Shown here one piece after another: positions 32,800-44,425 of a stretch of DNA of 64,000 nt (positions are counted from its first letter, which is position 1; each line of letters starts with the position of its first letter). Origin of the DNA: Procambarus clarkii (Eukaryota; Arthropoda; Malacostraca; Decapoda; Cambaridae); NCBI RefSeq assembly GCF_040958095.1, contig NC_091154.1:43726735-43790734 (forward strand), written 5' to 3'. The position numbers were made by a program, and so were the translations under genes. The notes beneath the pieces are model-generated. The model made no database searches and was not told the DNA's origin. It saw only the letters and a program-made list of their open reading frames with translations.

Positions 32800-34706
32800 C
32801 CTTTTAACTGCGCAACGCGCCTGCAGGCCCAGGCTTCGGATGCGCAACGCGCCTCCGGGTGTTTTTATTTTTCACGTTCCTTTCAAAACTCCCGCGGCTA
32901 AATGGGGTTCACATCAGCTTCCTCAGGGCTCTTGTAAACAGACGCCATCTTAAAAAAAAATCATGGTCTACATTGCCAGGTGTCAGAGCTTCAGTAGTGA
33001 GTGAGCAACCAAGGCTGGCGCTCGCAGCATGAGCGCACAGCACTGCTGTTCAGCGTGTGACCACAGCATCACCTAATATTGTCAATATATAATCTGTTTT
33101 ATTTAGCCATGATAGTATTATAGAAGAGCCCGAGCGTGATAATGACTGGGTACAATGTTCAAATATCAGTGATTCAATGCTGTTCACGATGTTCACAGCT
33201 CTAGCCACAGCATTATTTCGTCCATCTAGGAATCTTCAAACGACTTTTTAGATTCCTTTTCAAAATAAAGTTGTGGTCAATTATTCATTTACAGGTATTA
33301 GTGACCAGGATTGTGGTTATAATGAGCGTTGTGCGTAGGAAGGAGGAATTTTGGTGAGGGAGGGAAGAAGGGAGAGAATTGAAGTAGCCTCACTGTGTGG
33401 CAGTAACTCTTGTTTTGCTCACTGAACTAGCTTCGTGGTTCGCTATGGGGAACACACATGTACATGGGTATATACAGTGTAATAACAGCACCAGGAGTAT
33501 GTTGTGAGGAGCTATTTTGGTGAGGGAGGCGACGTCGTCTGCTGTGTGATTTGTCATGCAGTGTATGGTGGCCACTGTACTGTTTGGACACAATACCGGC
33601 TTACTTGCATAGTTCTGATAAATAAAACATGTAGATAGGTATATATAACATGTGTAAATCGTGTAATAAATACAATAACAGTATGGTGGGAGGAGCAATG
33701 TTGGCGAGTAAGATATTGGAGAGAGGGAGGGCTGGCTGGGTGTGGCTGCTCACTCTCACAGTGTTCTGAGTGTGTTGATGGTGAATGTATATAGTGTGTG
33801 ACAGTGTATAGTGTGTACATATATTGTAAATATACATAAATGAACATGAAACATTGGTGTGAATATAACTGTATGATTTGGAGGAGCAATGTTGGCGAAT
33901 AAGATGTTGGAGGAGTGAGGAAGGGCTGGCCGAGTGTGGCTGCTCACACTCGCGGTGTTCTGAATGTGTTTATGTTCTTAACTCCTCTCAACATACTCCT
34001 GTTGCTGTTATTACACTGTATATACCCATGTACATGTGTGTTCCCAATAGCGAACCACGAAGCTAGTATGGTAAGCAAAACAAGAGTGGCTGCCACACAG
34101 TGAAGGTACCTCAATTCTCTTCCTCACCACAATTCCTCCTTCCACAATACTACGCTCAACGCTAATTATAATCACAATCCTGATCACTAATTCCTGTAAA
34201 TGAATAATTGACCACACGTTTATTTTGAAAAGGAACCTAAAAAGTCGTTTGAAAATTCCTAGATGGACGAAATAATGCTGTGGTGCTGTGACTAGCGCTG
34301 TGAACATCGTGAACAGCATTGAATCACTGATATTTGAACATTGTACCCAGTCATTATCACACTCAGGCTCTTCTATAATACTATCATGGCTAAATATTGC
34401 AAGTTATATATTTATTATGACATTAATAGGCGATGCTGTGGTCACACGCTGAACAGCAGTGCTGTGCGCTCATGCTGCGAGCGCCAGCCTTGGTTGCTCA
34501 CTCACTACTGAGGCTCCCACACCTGGGAATGTGGACCACGATTTTTTTTAAAGATGGCGTCTGTTTACAAGAGCCCTGAGGAAGCTGATGTGAACCCCAT
34601 GTAGCCACGGGAGTTTTGAATGGAACGTGAAAAATACAAATACCCGGAGGTGCGTTGTGCACCTGAAGCCTGGGCCTGCAGGCACGTTGTGCAGTTAAAG
34701 GGTTAA
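32796..34706. mobile_element. PB foldback element (PB-3), 1.9 kb
   Basis: Bounded by TTAA at 32796-32799 and 34703-34706. Termini CCTTTTAACTGC and GCAGTTAAAGGG are inverted with one mismatch. The arms 32796-33512 and 33983-34706 are inverted copies of each other over about 0.7 kb. The centre has a direct duplication with units about 195 bp apart near 33680 and 33875 (GGAGGAGCAATGTTGGCGA). Non-coding. TTAA and CCC/GGG fit piggyBac mobilisation. The flanks are two different LINE 3' ends, LINE-A type on the left and LINE-B type on the right. Confidence 0.75.
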
Positions 34707-35060
34707 GATAAAAACTTAAGCACTACCTAATAAATTCCCTGTAACCTACCTTACCCTCTATATTGTCAACCCATGTCTTTTTTTTTAAACAACGCTGTTT
34801 GTCGACCTAATTGTAATTGTGCTGCTTTTTTCTGCCATGTTTCCCCCTTTTTTTTTATTTTTAATTGTTCTCAACACATTTTATACTTTAATCTCAATTA
34901 GTATTAAGTTTTAGTCGTTAATGTTTTTCCTGCCCGAAACGCTTTGCATAATAGTGGCTTTAGGCATTGTATGTACTAGCTTTATCTATAAATCTATCAA
35001 TTTTTGTAAAACCTCTTGTATGTATGTACCTTAACTGAATAAACATTTATTTATTTTATT
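34707..35060 (+). mobile_element. LINE-B 3'-end fragment
   Basis: Matches the 3' end of LINE-B (54420-54790): TACCTAATAAATTCCCTGTA, GTCAACCCATGT, then CCTGCCCGAAACGCTTTGC, and ends in TTATTTATTTTATTAATT. It starts exactly at the right TTAA of the PB foldback. Confidence 0.8.
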
Positions 35061-35679
35061 AATTACTTGTTCCACATCCAAGTTGTGTAACAGGAAGAGG
35101 TCTTGGACCCCTACTTCCCTCTCTCTTTTTTTAATATTCCATATAGTCATAATTATAGCTTTAAGAATTCAATGAATAAAGTTTTTTACATTTTTACCCT
35201 TCTCCTTACCTAACATCATTTGTGAAGCATATTTTTATTTTATGTCTCACCCAGATTTAATTTCAAAATAAAACCAAACTAAATAAATTAGAAATGGGCA
35301 TGTATAGCTAATTAAGGTACACCCTTACTACTAGGTAAATAGGAGCATTTGGTGATAGTAAATGATCATATCAGGCAGGTCTCATCACCTTCTCTCATAT
35401 TTCTTGTTCACCAGTGATTATTTACTTAATAACTACTGGTATAATATCTTGCTATTATAAAACTAATTCTAATATCATAAGACATATTTACTCTAAGTTT
35501 CAAGCAGAGAATGCATATATAACTAACACGAAGGACTCCTCTTCACGAGATTCAATAGCTATAATCTTTTGTTTATGTTCCAAAATCTTAAAATCGATCT
35601 TAGTGTTATGTAGTAGAGAAAAATTGAGTTATATCCAGTTTACGTAAAGCTACGAGTGGTCGACACCACACTTAGATGC
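35061..35679. other. AT-rich interval, nothing recognised
   Basis: A short open frame at 35414-35647 has no recognisable motif and I do not call it a gene. Confidence 0.4.
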
Positions 35680-35822
35680 TGGACCAAACTTACGAAGGTT
35701 TTTCGCCTTAGACGTGTATCTACCTGAATACAGACGTAACCGCCACGAAGGCGCTAAGAAGGAAAACATTCGTAGTTAAGAAGAAAAACCTTCATAAGTA
35801 CCTTCGTAAATCTGGCCCCTGG
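35680..35822. mobile_element. short MITE of the GGCCAGATTCACGAA family
   Basis: Left end CTGGACCAAACTTACGAAGG; the right end is the reverse complement of CCAGGGGCCAGATTTACGAAGG, giving partly matched inverted ends around about 100 bp. Same vocabulary as the elements at 25335 and 28918. Confidence 0.55.
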
Positions 35823-37079
35823 ATACAAGACTAATGAATGTATACACAGGTTTCCCGTCCCCGCCAAAATCAAATTATCATCAATAATTGTACTTTCAAA
35901 AGTATGAAATGTTCATCTGTATTATGACCCTCTGTCAGGTCACCTATTAATTGAATTACAGTTTCCCATTGTTGGGGACAATATGCTTGATAGGTCTATT
36001 GAGGTCAGCCTAGGCCTACAAATGATCTTGCCCATTATCCAACCCACATTAATTGCCTAACTCCCAATCTCAAGTACCTAGTTACTACTAAGTGAACAGA
36101 CTCATCAAGTGAAAGGAAACACTGCCCAAAACTTTCGTACAGGAAACAAAAAAGGATCCAGTTTGTTGTGAGAACATAACATACAAATTTTCACTAACAT
36201 ATTACCTTTGTCATTTATCGAGTGAAAAGTGGACGAATGTACTGTACCAAGAACTCTAGTACAGTACTGGTATTATATGAGAAAATTTGGTAAACATTTT
36301 ACCTACTGTTTTGTCAAAGTGGGTGGGGTGCTTCCACTTGATGCGCCGAAAGAAAACCAGACGTTTTCGTAAATAAAATAAAAATTAGGCTTACTGCAGT
36401 CTACTGTATATGTAAACACACTTTATGGATAACCTGCTCATTCAAAATTGGTGACAATTTACAGAACAGCAGCATAAATTATTTTGAGAAAAGGTTGTTC
36501 AGTAAAATAATAAATTAAGATTTGAATATTTTTATTACTATAAATATTAGGAAGATGAATGACAATTGAGAATGTATATAGTAAATGTTGTATAAATACA
36601 ACATGAAGGAGTAGACTAATACTTTACTAGTTACTACATTACTAGTGAAGCTTCTTAATTTTATAGATTGGAGCAAAAGTATCAGAATACAATTTGAACC
36701 TGGTGGTCAAGTTTCCATAATGTCAGAAAAGGTTTTCATAACTGTCATCTGAGATTAATATTGTCAGGAGCTATGACAATGGCTGTCATTTGAGCTCCAC
36801 CTAGTGTCATTATATCAATACAATAATATACAACTAACATTTTAGGTACACACTGCTCACCTAATCAGACAAAAGAGAAAAGCTTTACTTCACCTTACAA
36901 ACTACAATCACCTTTGTTAGAGCCATTAAAATATTCTAAAAGTGTGTCACTCTCACACATTGATCGTTACTGACTCAAATGATAACATTTTCAAATGTCA
37001 CTTGACAGACCAAACTGGTTCCGAGATGATACGCAGTAGTGTCACCCCAGCATCTTATACTGGTGAGGAGCACAGATCA
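35823..37079. other. AT-rich interval, nothing recognised
   Basis: Long stretch without convincing ORFs, terminal repeats or RNA signals. It leads into the 25-bp minisatellite. Confidence 0.4.
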
Positions 37080-37590
37080 CCGGGATATATCATATTTCAA
37101 TACTGGCACCTCCCATTACAAAGACAGCTGGCACCTCCCATTACAAAAACAGCTGGCATCTTCCATTACAAAGATGGCTGGCACCTCACATTGCAAAGAT
37201 GGCTGGCATCACCCATTACAAAGATGGTTGGCACCTCCCATTGAAAAGACGACTGGCACCACCCATTACAAAGATGACAGGCACTACCCATTACAAAGAT
37301 GACTGACACCACAGTTACAAAGATGACAGTCACTACCCATTACAAAGATGACTGGCACCACCCATTACAAAGATGACAGGCACCACCCATTGTAAAGACA
37401 ACTGGCATCACCCATTAGAAATACAACTGGCACCACCCATTACAAAGATGACTGGTACCACCCATTACAAAGATGACTGGTACCACCCATTACAAAGATG
37501 ACTGGTACCACCCATTACAAAGACGACTGGTACCACCCATTACAAAGACGACTGGTACCACCCATTACAAAGATGACAGGCAGCACTCAA
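37080..37590. repeat. 25-bp minisatellite
   Basis: About 20 units of CTGGCACCACCCATTACAAA plus GATGA with scattered variants. The right half, 37440-37570, is the most homogeneous (CTGGTACCACCCATTACAAA). Small HYKD-type open frames come from the repeat. Confidence 0.9.
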
Positions 37591-37830
37591 TACAAAAAGA
37601 TTTCATTACATTACACACCAGAGCTGGCTTCATCATGCCTGCCCTTATCCACCACTTCTACAACACAGAACGTTGAACATTATACAACAATATAGTGTTT
37701 CACGTCTGTGTTTGCACACTTACACACAAGAGACTATACAACAATATAGCTGTCTCCAAACTAACACACAAGAGGATCTCAATAATACAAAGATACAAAA
37801 CCATATTTACCTCCTTGCTTACTTGATACC
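37591..37830. other. unassigned spacer
   Basis: Between the minisatellite and a LINE fragment. Direct repeats of ACTATACAACAATATAG near 37682-37750 are the only structure seen. Confidence 0.4.
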
Positions 37831-38085
37831 TGTTTGATGGGGTTCTGGGAGTTCTTCTACTCCCCAAACCTGGCCCGAGGCCAGGCATGACTTGTGCAAG
37901 TTTGGTCCACCAGGCTGTTGCTTGGAGCGGCCCGCAGGCCCACATATCCACCACAGCCCGATTGGTCCGGCACTTCTTTTAGAAAACAATCTAGCTTTCT
38001 TTTGAAAATGTCCACGGTTGTTCCGGCAATATTTCTTATATTTGCAGGGATGATGTTAAACAATCGTGGACCTCTGATGTTTATA
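37831..38085 (-). pseudogene. LINE ORF2 C-terminal fragment
   Basis: On the minus strand: RCINIRGPRLFNIIPANIRN then GTTVDIFKRKLDCFLKEVPD and a Gly-rich end followed by SNSLVDQT. This is the usual very C-terminus of a CR1-like LINE polymerase (the pattern of a globular end with LxxxPDQP). The upstream part of the LINE is cut off by Tigger-D, whose 5' terminus begins at 38086 after a TA. Confidence 0.65.
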
Positions 38086-38350
38086 CAGCGAAACCTCGAG
38101 TGACGAGCACCCCAATTTACGAGCTTTTTTGAGTAACGAGGGCGCCGATCGCCAACAATTCGTCTCGGATGGCGAGTGCTCGTTTGAATAATGAGAACAC
38201 CACATGGTTGGGTCGCGCTGCTTCTCGCACAGTCTCGGACACCTCTGCCAACAGTGTTGTTGTGGTATCGTGCAGGACGAGCATCCCTCCTCATATAATT
38301 GTGCTTTTCGTGGGTTTGTGTGGTTTTGTGACTACAATTGTTAACGCACG

Positions 38351-38900
38351 ATGTTATCAAAGAAGCAGCTTGCTAAAGAAAGTGTTGGCAAGAGGAAGAA
38401 AGAGACAATCACTGTGGAAGTGAAGGACACCACACTCCTGCTTTGCTATGATATCATAGCAAAGCAGGAGTGTGGTGTCCTTGTGACTGATCTCGCCAGA
38501 GAGTATGGCAGGTCCTTCTCAACAATTTGCACCATTTTGAAGAGGAAGGAACAATTTAAGAGCTTCATGTGGCTAAGGGAGTTTCTAAGGTTACCAAGAA
38601 ACGTCCAAACCTCCTAGATGATGTTCAAAAGCTACTACTCGTCTGGAAGAATGAACGGCAATTACATGGCGATAGTCTCTCTGAAGCTATTGTTTGTGCT
38701 AAGGCAAGGGTGCTGTATGTGGACCTTGTTAGGAAGACACCAAATGCAATGTCTGTAGATGAGGAGTTAATTAAGGCAAGCCATGGATGGTTTGAGAATT
38801 TTAGGAAGAGGAGCAGTATACACAATGTTGTGTGACATGGGGAGTATGCCAGCTCTGATAAAGCTGCTACTGCTGAGAAATTTGTGCCAGAGTTTCCTCA
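38351..38900 (+). pseudogene. Tigger-D transposase, N-terminal fragment
   Basis: ATG at 38351 opens MLSKKQLAKESVGKRKKET. The first helix-turn-helix is partly replaced by the palindrome at 38423-38482 and resumes with GVLVTDLAREYGRSFSTICT. A frame change near 38570-38575 continues as MAKGVSKVTKKRPNLLDDVQ and the second HTH ends in HGWFENFRKRSSIHNVV; a TGA at 38834 stands where Arg is expected. Homology (HGEYASSDKAATAEKF) goes on to about 38898. The DDE core is missing. Confidence 0.8.
38423..38482. repeat. perfect 60-bp palindrome, no spacer
   Basis: Two 30-bp arms meet at 38452/38453; the outer ends are AAGGACACCACACTCC and GGAGTGTGGTGTCCTT. Every base pairs. It lies inside the transposase coding region, where one arm fits the normal protein (AKQECGVLV) and the other is its inverted copy. 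Confidence 0.97.
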
Positions 38901-41445
38901 ACAGAGTTTCCTCAGAGCTTCCCTCAACATCACCACTCTCCCAGCCTCCCTCGACAGCACCCCTCTCCCTGCCTCCCTCGACACCACCCCTCTCCCTGCC
39001 TCCTTCAACACCACCCCTCTCCCTGCCTCCTTCAATACCACCCCTCTCCCTGCCTCCTTCAATACCACCCCTCTCCCTGCCTCCTTCAATACCACCCCTC
39101 TCCCTGCCTCCCTCAACACTACCACTTTCCCTGCCTCCCTCAACACCACCACTCTCCCTGCCTCCCTCAACCCCACCTCTCTCCCTGCCTCCCTCAACAC
39201 CACCACTCTCCCTGCCTCCCTCAATACCACCAACATTCACCTTGCCTCCCTCAACACCACCACCACCACTCTCCCTGCCTCCCTTAACACTACCACTCTC
39301 CCTGCCTCTCTCAACACCACCCCTCTCCCTGCCTCTCTCAACACCATCACCATTATCCCTACCTCCCTCAACACCACCACTCTCCCTGCCTCCCTCAACA
39401 CCACCACTCTCCCTGCCTCTCTCAACACCACCACTCTCCCTGCCTCTCTCAACACCACCACCACTCTCCCTGCCTCCCTCAACACCACCACTCTCCCTAC
39501 CTCCCTCAACACCACCACTCTCCCTGCCTCTCTCAACACCACCACCACTTTCCCTGCCTCCCTCAACACCACCACTCTCCCTGCCTCTCTCAACACCACC
39601 ACCACTCTCCCTGTCTCCCTCAACACCACCACTCTCCCTGCCTCCCTCAACCCCACCTCTCTCCCTGCCTCCCTCAACATCACCACTCTCCCTGCCTCCC
39701 TCAAAACAACCAACACTCACCCTGCCTCCCTCAACACTATCAATCTCCCTGCCTCCCTCAACACCACCCTTTTTTCCTGCTTCCCTGAACACCACCCCTC
39801 TCTCTGCCTCCCTCAACACCACCACTCTCCCTGCCTCCCTCAACACCACACCTCTTCCTGCCTCCCTCAACACCACCCCTCTTCCTGCCTCCCTCAACAC
39901 TACCACTCTCCCTGCCTCAACAACATTCCTCTCCCTGCCTCCCTCAACACCACCACTCTCCCTGCCTCCCTCAACACCACCCCTCTCCCTGCCTCCCTCG
40001 ACACCACCCCTCTCAATGCCTCCCTCAGCACCACCCCTCTCCCTGCCTCCCTCAACACCACCACCATTCTCCCTGCCTCACTCAACTCCACCCGTCTCTC
40101 TGCCTCAACACCATTCCTCTTCCTGCCTCCCTCAACATCACCACTCTCCCTGCCTCCCTCAACACCACCACTCTCCCTGCCTCCCTCAACACCACCACTC
40201 TCCCTGCCTCCCTCAACACCACCACTCTCCCTGCCTCCCTCAACATCACCACTCTCCCTGCCTCTCTCAACATCACCACTCTCCCTGCCTCCCTCAACAT
40301 CACCACTCTCCCTGCCTCCCTCAACACCACCACTCACCCTACCTCCCTCAACACTACCACTCTCCCTGCCTCCCTCAACACCACCACTCTTCCTGCCTCC
40401 CTCAACAACACCCTTCTCCCTGCCTCCCTCAACACCACCACTCTCCCTGCCTCTCTCAACACTACCCCTCTCCCTACCTCCCTCAATACCACCCCTGTCC
40501 CACCCTCCCTCAACACCACCACTCTCCCTGCCTCTCTCAACACCACCACTCTCCCTGCCTCTCTCAACACTACCCCTCACCCTGCCTCCCTCAACAATAC
40601 CCCTCTCCCTGCCTCCCTCAACATCACCACTCTCCCTGCCTCCCTCAACACCACCACACTCCCTGCCTCCCTCAACACCACCACTCTTCCTGCCTCTCTC
40701 AACACCACCCTTCTCCCTGCCTCCCTCGACACCACCACTCTCCCTGCCTCCCTCAATACCACCACTCACCCTACCTCCCTCAACAACACCCTTCTCCCTG
40801 CCTCCCTCAACACCACCACTCTCCCTGCCTCTCTCAACACTACCCCTCTCCCTACCTCCCTCAATACCACCCATGTCCCACCCTCCCTCAACACCACCCC
40901 TCTCCCTGCTTCCCTCAACACCACCACTCTCCCTGCCTCTCTCAACGCTACCCCTCACCCTGCCTCCCTCAACAATACCCCTCTCCCTGCCTCCCTCAAC
41001 ATCACCACTCTCCCTGCCTCCCTCAACACCACCACACTCCTTGCCTCCCTCAACACCACCACTCTTCCTGCCTCTCTCAACACCACCCTTCTCCCTGCCT
41101 CCCTCAACACCACCACTCTCCCTGCCTCCCTCAACACCACCACTCTCCCTGCCTCTCTCAACACTACCCCCCTCCCAACCTCCCTCAATACCACCCCTCT
41201 CCCAGCCTCCCTCAACACCACCCCCTCTCCCAGCCTCCCTCAACACCACCCCTCTCTCTGCCTCCCTCAACACCACCACTCTCCCTGTGTCCTTCAACAC
41301 CACCACTCTCCCTGCCTCCCTCAACACCACCCCTCTCCTTGCCTCCCTCAACACCACCCCTCTCCCTGCCTCCCTCAACACCACAACTCTCCCTGCCTCC
41401 CTCAACACCACCCCTCTCCCTGCCTCTCCCTCTCAATGCCTCCCT
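38901..41445. repeat. 27-bp minisatellite, about 2.5 kb, with higher-order repeat
   Basis: Unit CCTCCCTCAACACCACCACT plus CTCCCTG, roughly 94 copies. Because 27 is a multiple of 3, several frames on both strands stay open for hundreds of codons (for example LPASLNTTT or SLPPSTPPL repeated). A 378-bp higher-order period (14 units) is clear in 40340-41220: the variant CACCCTCCCT occurs at 40501 and 40879, and CTCACCCTGCC near 40575 and 40953. No promoter, signal peptide or unique coding sequence supports a gene. Confidence 0.95.
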
Positions 41446-41479
41446 CGATCAATCACTGCCTCCCATCCCTCCCTCAATG

Positions 41480-41662
41480 CCTTGGAGGTCGGTGCCCTGT
41501 TGCCATGAGGGCCCACCGATGCCAAAACAAACCCAATACCGACCTTCATTAATATCGACCGCCAGACTGGTATATAAGGCTCCAAATACCAGTCTCTCAA
41601 ATTGGTCGTTATTATTAGCAGATCGGTATAAAGAGGCCGTTAAATTGAGTAAAATACTTTAA
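41480..41662 (+). mobile_element. Tigger-E 3'-end fragment
   Basis: Matches the right end of the element at 55302-56666 (AACAAACCCAATACCGAC, CAGATCGGTATAAA, GGCCGTTAAATTGAGT). It ends at a degraded terminal repeat near 41662. It directly follows the 27-bp minisatellite. Confidence 0.7.
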
Positions 41663-41750
41663 GTTGGAGATTTGTTTAACATTTTTAAGGAATTTTTTCA
41701 TAATTCAAATATTTTTTGCTTCCCTGCCCCTTTTGCTGAGCAGTTTAAGA

Positions 41751-42330
41751 ATTAAGAAATTGTTGGAAAAAAGAATCCAGTTGCTTGATAATGCTGAAGT
41801 GACTGAGGAAGATATGAATTTTGAAGGATTTTCAAATGAAATTGATCAAGAACTACGCGAGGCTGGTGAGGTGGAGGCGACTCTGAACGATGTGGAGGAG
41901 TGGTTAGGTATTGATGTAGTCGATCCACTCATTGGTCAATTAACAAATGATGAGATTATACAAAATGTTACTGGCACTTTTGATGATGACGGAGGGGAAG
42001 ATGAGGATGAGCATGATAGCAAATTACAATCCGCTATGTGTGCTGATGCATTGTTCCACATTGAGAAACTTCTTGATATTGTTTCACAAACTGACAATCC
42101 AGAGCTGCCAGGCTTTTATCAACACTAAGAATGATGAAAGATATTTGTCTCAAGGACATGACAAAGGGAAGAAAACAAACTAAAATGAGTCAATATTTTG
42201 CATGAACTAGTCGCAGAAAATTAACCAGCACAGCTGTAACCAACACGAGCACAGCCATACCAGCACCAGTACAACAGCAGCCAGCACCAGCTCAGAAGTG
42301 GCTGAAGCCAATACAACAGAAGCAAGCACC
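41751..42330 (+). pseudogene. Tigger-F copy 2 transposase, C-terminal fragment
   Basis: From about 41751 it matches the tail of the copy 1 protein: DNAEVTEEDMNFEGFSN with DHADEVTEEEMDFEGFSN, LNDVEEWLGID, DEIIQNVTGT, QTDNPELPGFYQH. The open frame ends at a TAA at 42126-42128 (CAC CTA in copy 1 is CACTAA here). Homology then continues in another frame through the basic RRKQ-type stretch and the Ser/Thr/Ala-Val-Pro repeats to the 42344 insertion. The DNA-binding and catalytic domains are absent. Confidence 0.8.
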
Positions 42331-42343
42331 AGCAAAGCTGATA

Positions 42344-43293
42344 CAGTGGCACCTCGACATACGATTGCCCCTACTTACGATAATTTCGAGTTACGATGTA
42401 AATTTCATTGAAAAATGCGACTCGACATCCGTTAGTGTCGTCGACTTCCGATATTTGTTGGTACACGTTCGGGTTGACCGAGCACGTGGTTCCCGGTCAC
42501 GCGGCCGACCTGCCTCAGTTTACTACAGCTGCCCACTTAGTGACAATTGCGCCTATAAGAAATTCCACTTTTGTGGAGATTTTTTGCATTTTGAACATTA
42601 AAGTAATTATTATATATCACGCCATGAGTCCCAGGAAAGTCAGTGGTAAGGCTCAACATATGAAAACCCATGTAAGGATGACCATAAAGCAGAAACAAGA
42701 GTACAGAATGTTTCTTCCTCAATAATTAAGAAAATGTGTGCAACATGGGAAGAACTGCAAACCTTTGCTGAAACGACTTACCCAAATCAAGCTGCAGTAC
42801 GTCGTTGCCTTAACCTATTCAATGACACTGTGATACATCATTACAGACAAATGTTAAAACGAAGGGAAAAACAAATGTCTCTTGACAAAGTTGTAGTGAG
42901 ACAAACAAGCACTGAACCACAACCAGGTCCTATTGGTATTCAGGCAAAACATAGGAGAGAGAGTACCCCAGAGAAAACATCACTGCCTGATGTGATAATG
43001 GAAGGGGACTCCCCATCCAAACAGTAACAACTCACCTCCTCCCCCCTCATCATCATCTTCCATACGCCATCAAGAGCCCTTCATAAAGGTAAGAGAAACT
43101 GGTACTGTATTGTAGTTAGAAAAAACATTGTATTCAGAATAAAATGGATTTGTATGTTAATATTTTGGAGGGTGGGGAACGGATTAATTCAATTCTCTTT
43201 ATTTCTTGTGGGAAAAATCGCTTCGACTTAGGATATTTCGACTTACGATCCGTCTCTGGGAACGGATTAGCATCGTAAGTCGAGGCCCCATTG
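42344..43293 (+). mobile_element. Tigger-B-family deletion derivative (950 bp)
   Basis: Starts CAGTGGCACCTCGACATACG and ends GTCGAGGCCCCATTG, with TA at 42342-42343 and 43294-43295. It keeps both ends of Tigger-B and fuses the transposase N-terminus (MSPRKVSGKAQHMKTHVRMT at 42623) to the C-terminal part (MCATWEELQTFAETT, 42734-43027) with the middle 1.3 kb or so deleted. It cannot make transposase but has both ends needed in cis. Confidence 0.9.
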
Positions 43294-43609
43294 TACAATC
43301 AACTAAGAACATCATGTGTGGAGTGTACAGTTTGAACAAAAGTTAAGTTTAAGTACATAGTATTAAAGTGTTAAAATGATTAAAGTTGCAATAATTTTAG
43401 TGTACAATAGTTTTCATAAACTGTATTGTAGTACTCAACATACAGCTGAACTACATAATCAATATAGTGCTAATGGCATAATACAGTACAGTACAGTACG
43501 TATTTACTGTACAGTATTCACAATGCTATGAGAATTCAAGATGGACATAACTATAAAAATAAGGTAAATACAGTTATGATACAATATTTGTTAGTAGAGC
43601 AGTAATATA

Positions 43610-44425
43610 CAGTGGAACCTTGGTACTCGTATGCCCCTGTGCTCATATTTTTTGGTACTTGTACTCAATTTCTCCGAAAAATTTGATTCTATACTCGTTG
43701 TTTGCCTCGGTGCTCGGAGTTTGTTCATACACGTACGAGTCCACCACGTGCATGGTGCTTCAATTTACCAGTGGCTCCCGCCTAGTGATGATCGCGCTTG
43801 AATTCTTTGTGAAGAATTTAATTGTTTTTGTGCTTTGTTAGATTTCTGAACATAAAAGTACTTATTATATATCATGTCATGGGTTCCAAGAAAGTCAGTG
43901 GTAATGTTCAGCCTAAGAAAATAGTTGTGAGGATGACGATAGAGGAAAAACAAGAGATCATTCATAGAGAAACAATGTGATGTCTGACTACAGACAAGTG
44001 TTAAACATAGGGGAAAAACAAGTGTCTATAGACAGATTCTTAGCAAGACAAGAGAGCAGTGAGCCACAACCAGGTCCTAGTGGTATGCCTGTAAAATGTA
44101 AGAGAGAGAGAGAGTACGCCAGAAATGTCATCACTGCCTGATGTTATAATGGAAGGGAGACTCCCCTTCCAAACACTAACACCTCTCCTCCTCCCACTGC
44201 TCTCATCGTCTTCCATATGTTAACAAGAGTTCTTCCGTAAAGGTAAGGTACTATGAGTAGTTTTCTGCATAACTTTTATTTTTTTTGTAATATTTTGTGG
44301 GGTGTGGAACGGATTAATTCAATTTATATTATTTCTCAGGGAAAAATTCATCTCAATATTCGTATTTTTTTGGTATTCATACCATCAATGGAAACGGATT
44401 AACTACAAAAACTGAGGTACCCCTG
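43610..44425 (+). mobile_element. third Tigger subfamily, deletion derivative (816 bp)
   Basis: Starts CAGTGGAACCTTGGTACTCG and ends CTGAGGTACCCCTG, with TA at 43608-43609 and 44426-44427. It keeps an N-terminal coding stub (GSKKVSGNVQPKK, VRMTIEEKQEI, about 43881-43970) joined to a C-terminal remnant (SSEPQPGPSGM near 44054). The ends and protein differ from Tigger-B, so this is a separate subfamily. Confidence 0.85.

Larger units (their letters stand above)
38086..38900 (+). mobile_element. Tigger-D, 5' fragment
   Basis: Starts with the Tigger-type terminus CAGCGAAACCTCGAGTGACG after TA (38084-38085), in the LINE fragment. The 5' UTR and the N-terminal third of the transposase follow; then it merges with the 27-bp minisatellite near 38900. 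The 3' half and right terminus are absent. Confidence 0.8.

Noticed and set aside
37080..37590. CRISPR-like array of regularly spaced repeats
   Set aside because: Units are head-to-tail 25-bp repeats without unique spacers, in eukaryotic DNA with no cas-like genes.
38783..41662. Very long ORFs (959, 874 and 503 aa) that look like Ser/Pro- or Gly-rich proteins
   Set aside because: They run entirely through the 27-bp minisatellite, whose period is a multiple of 3, so several frames on both strands stay open. No unique coding flank or start context supports a protein.
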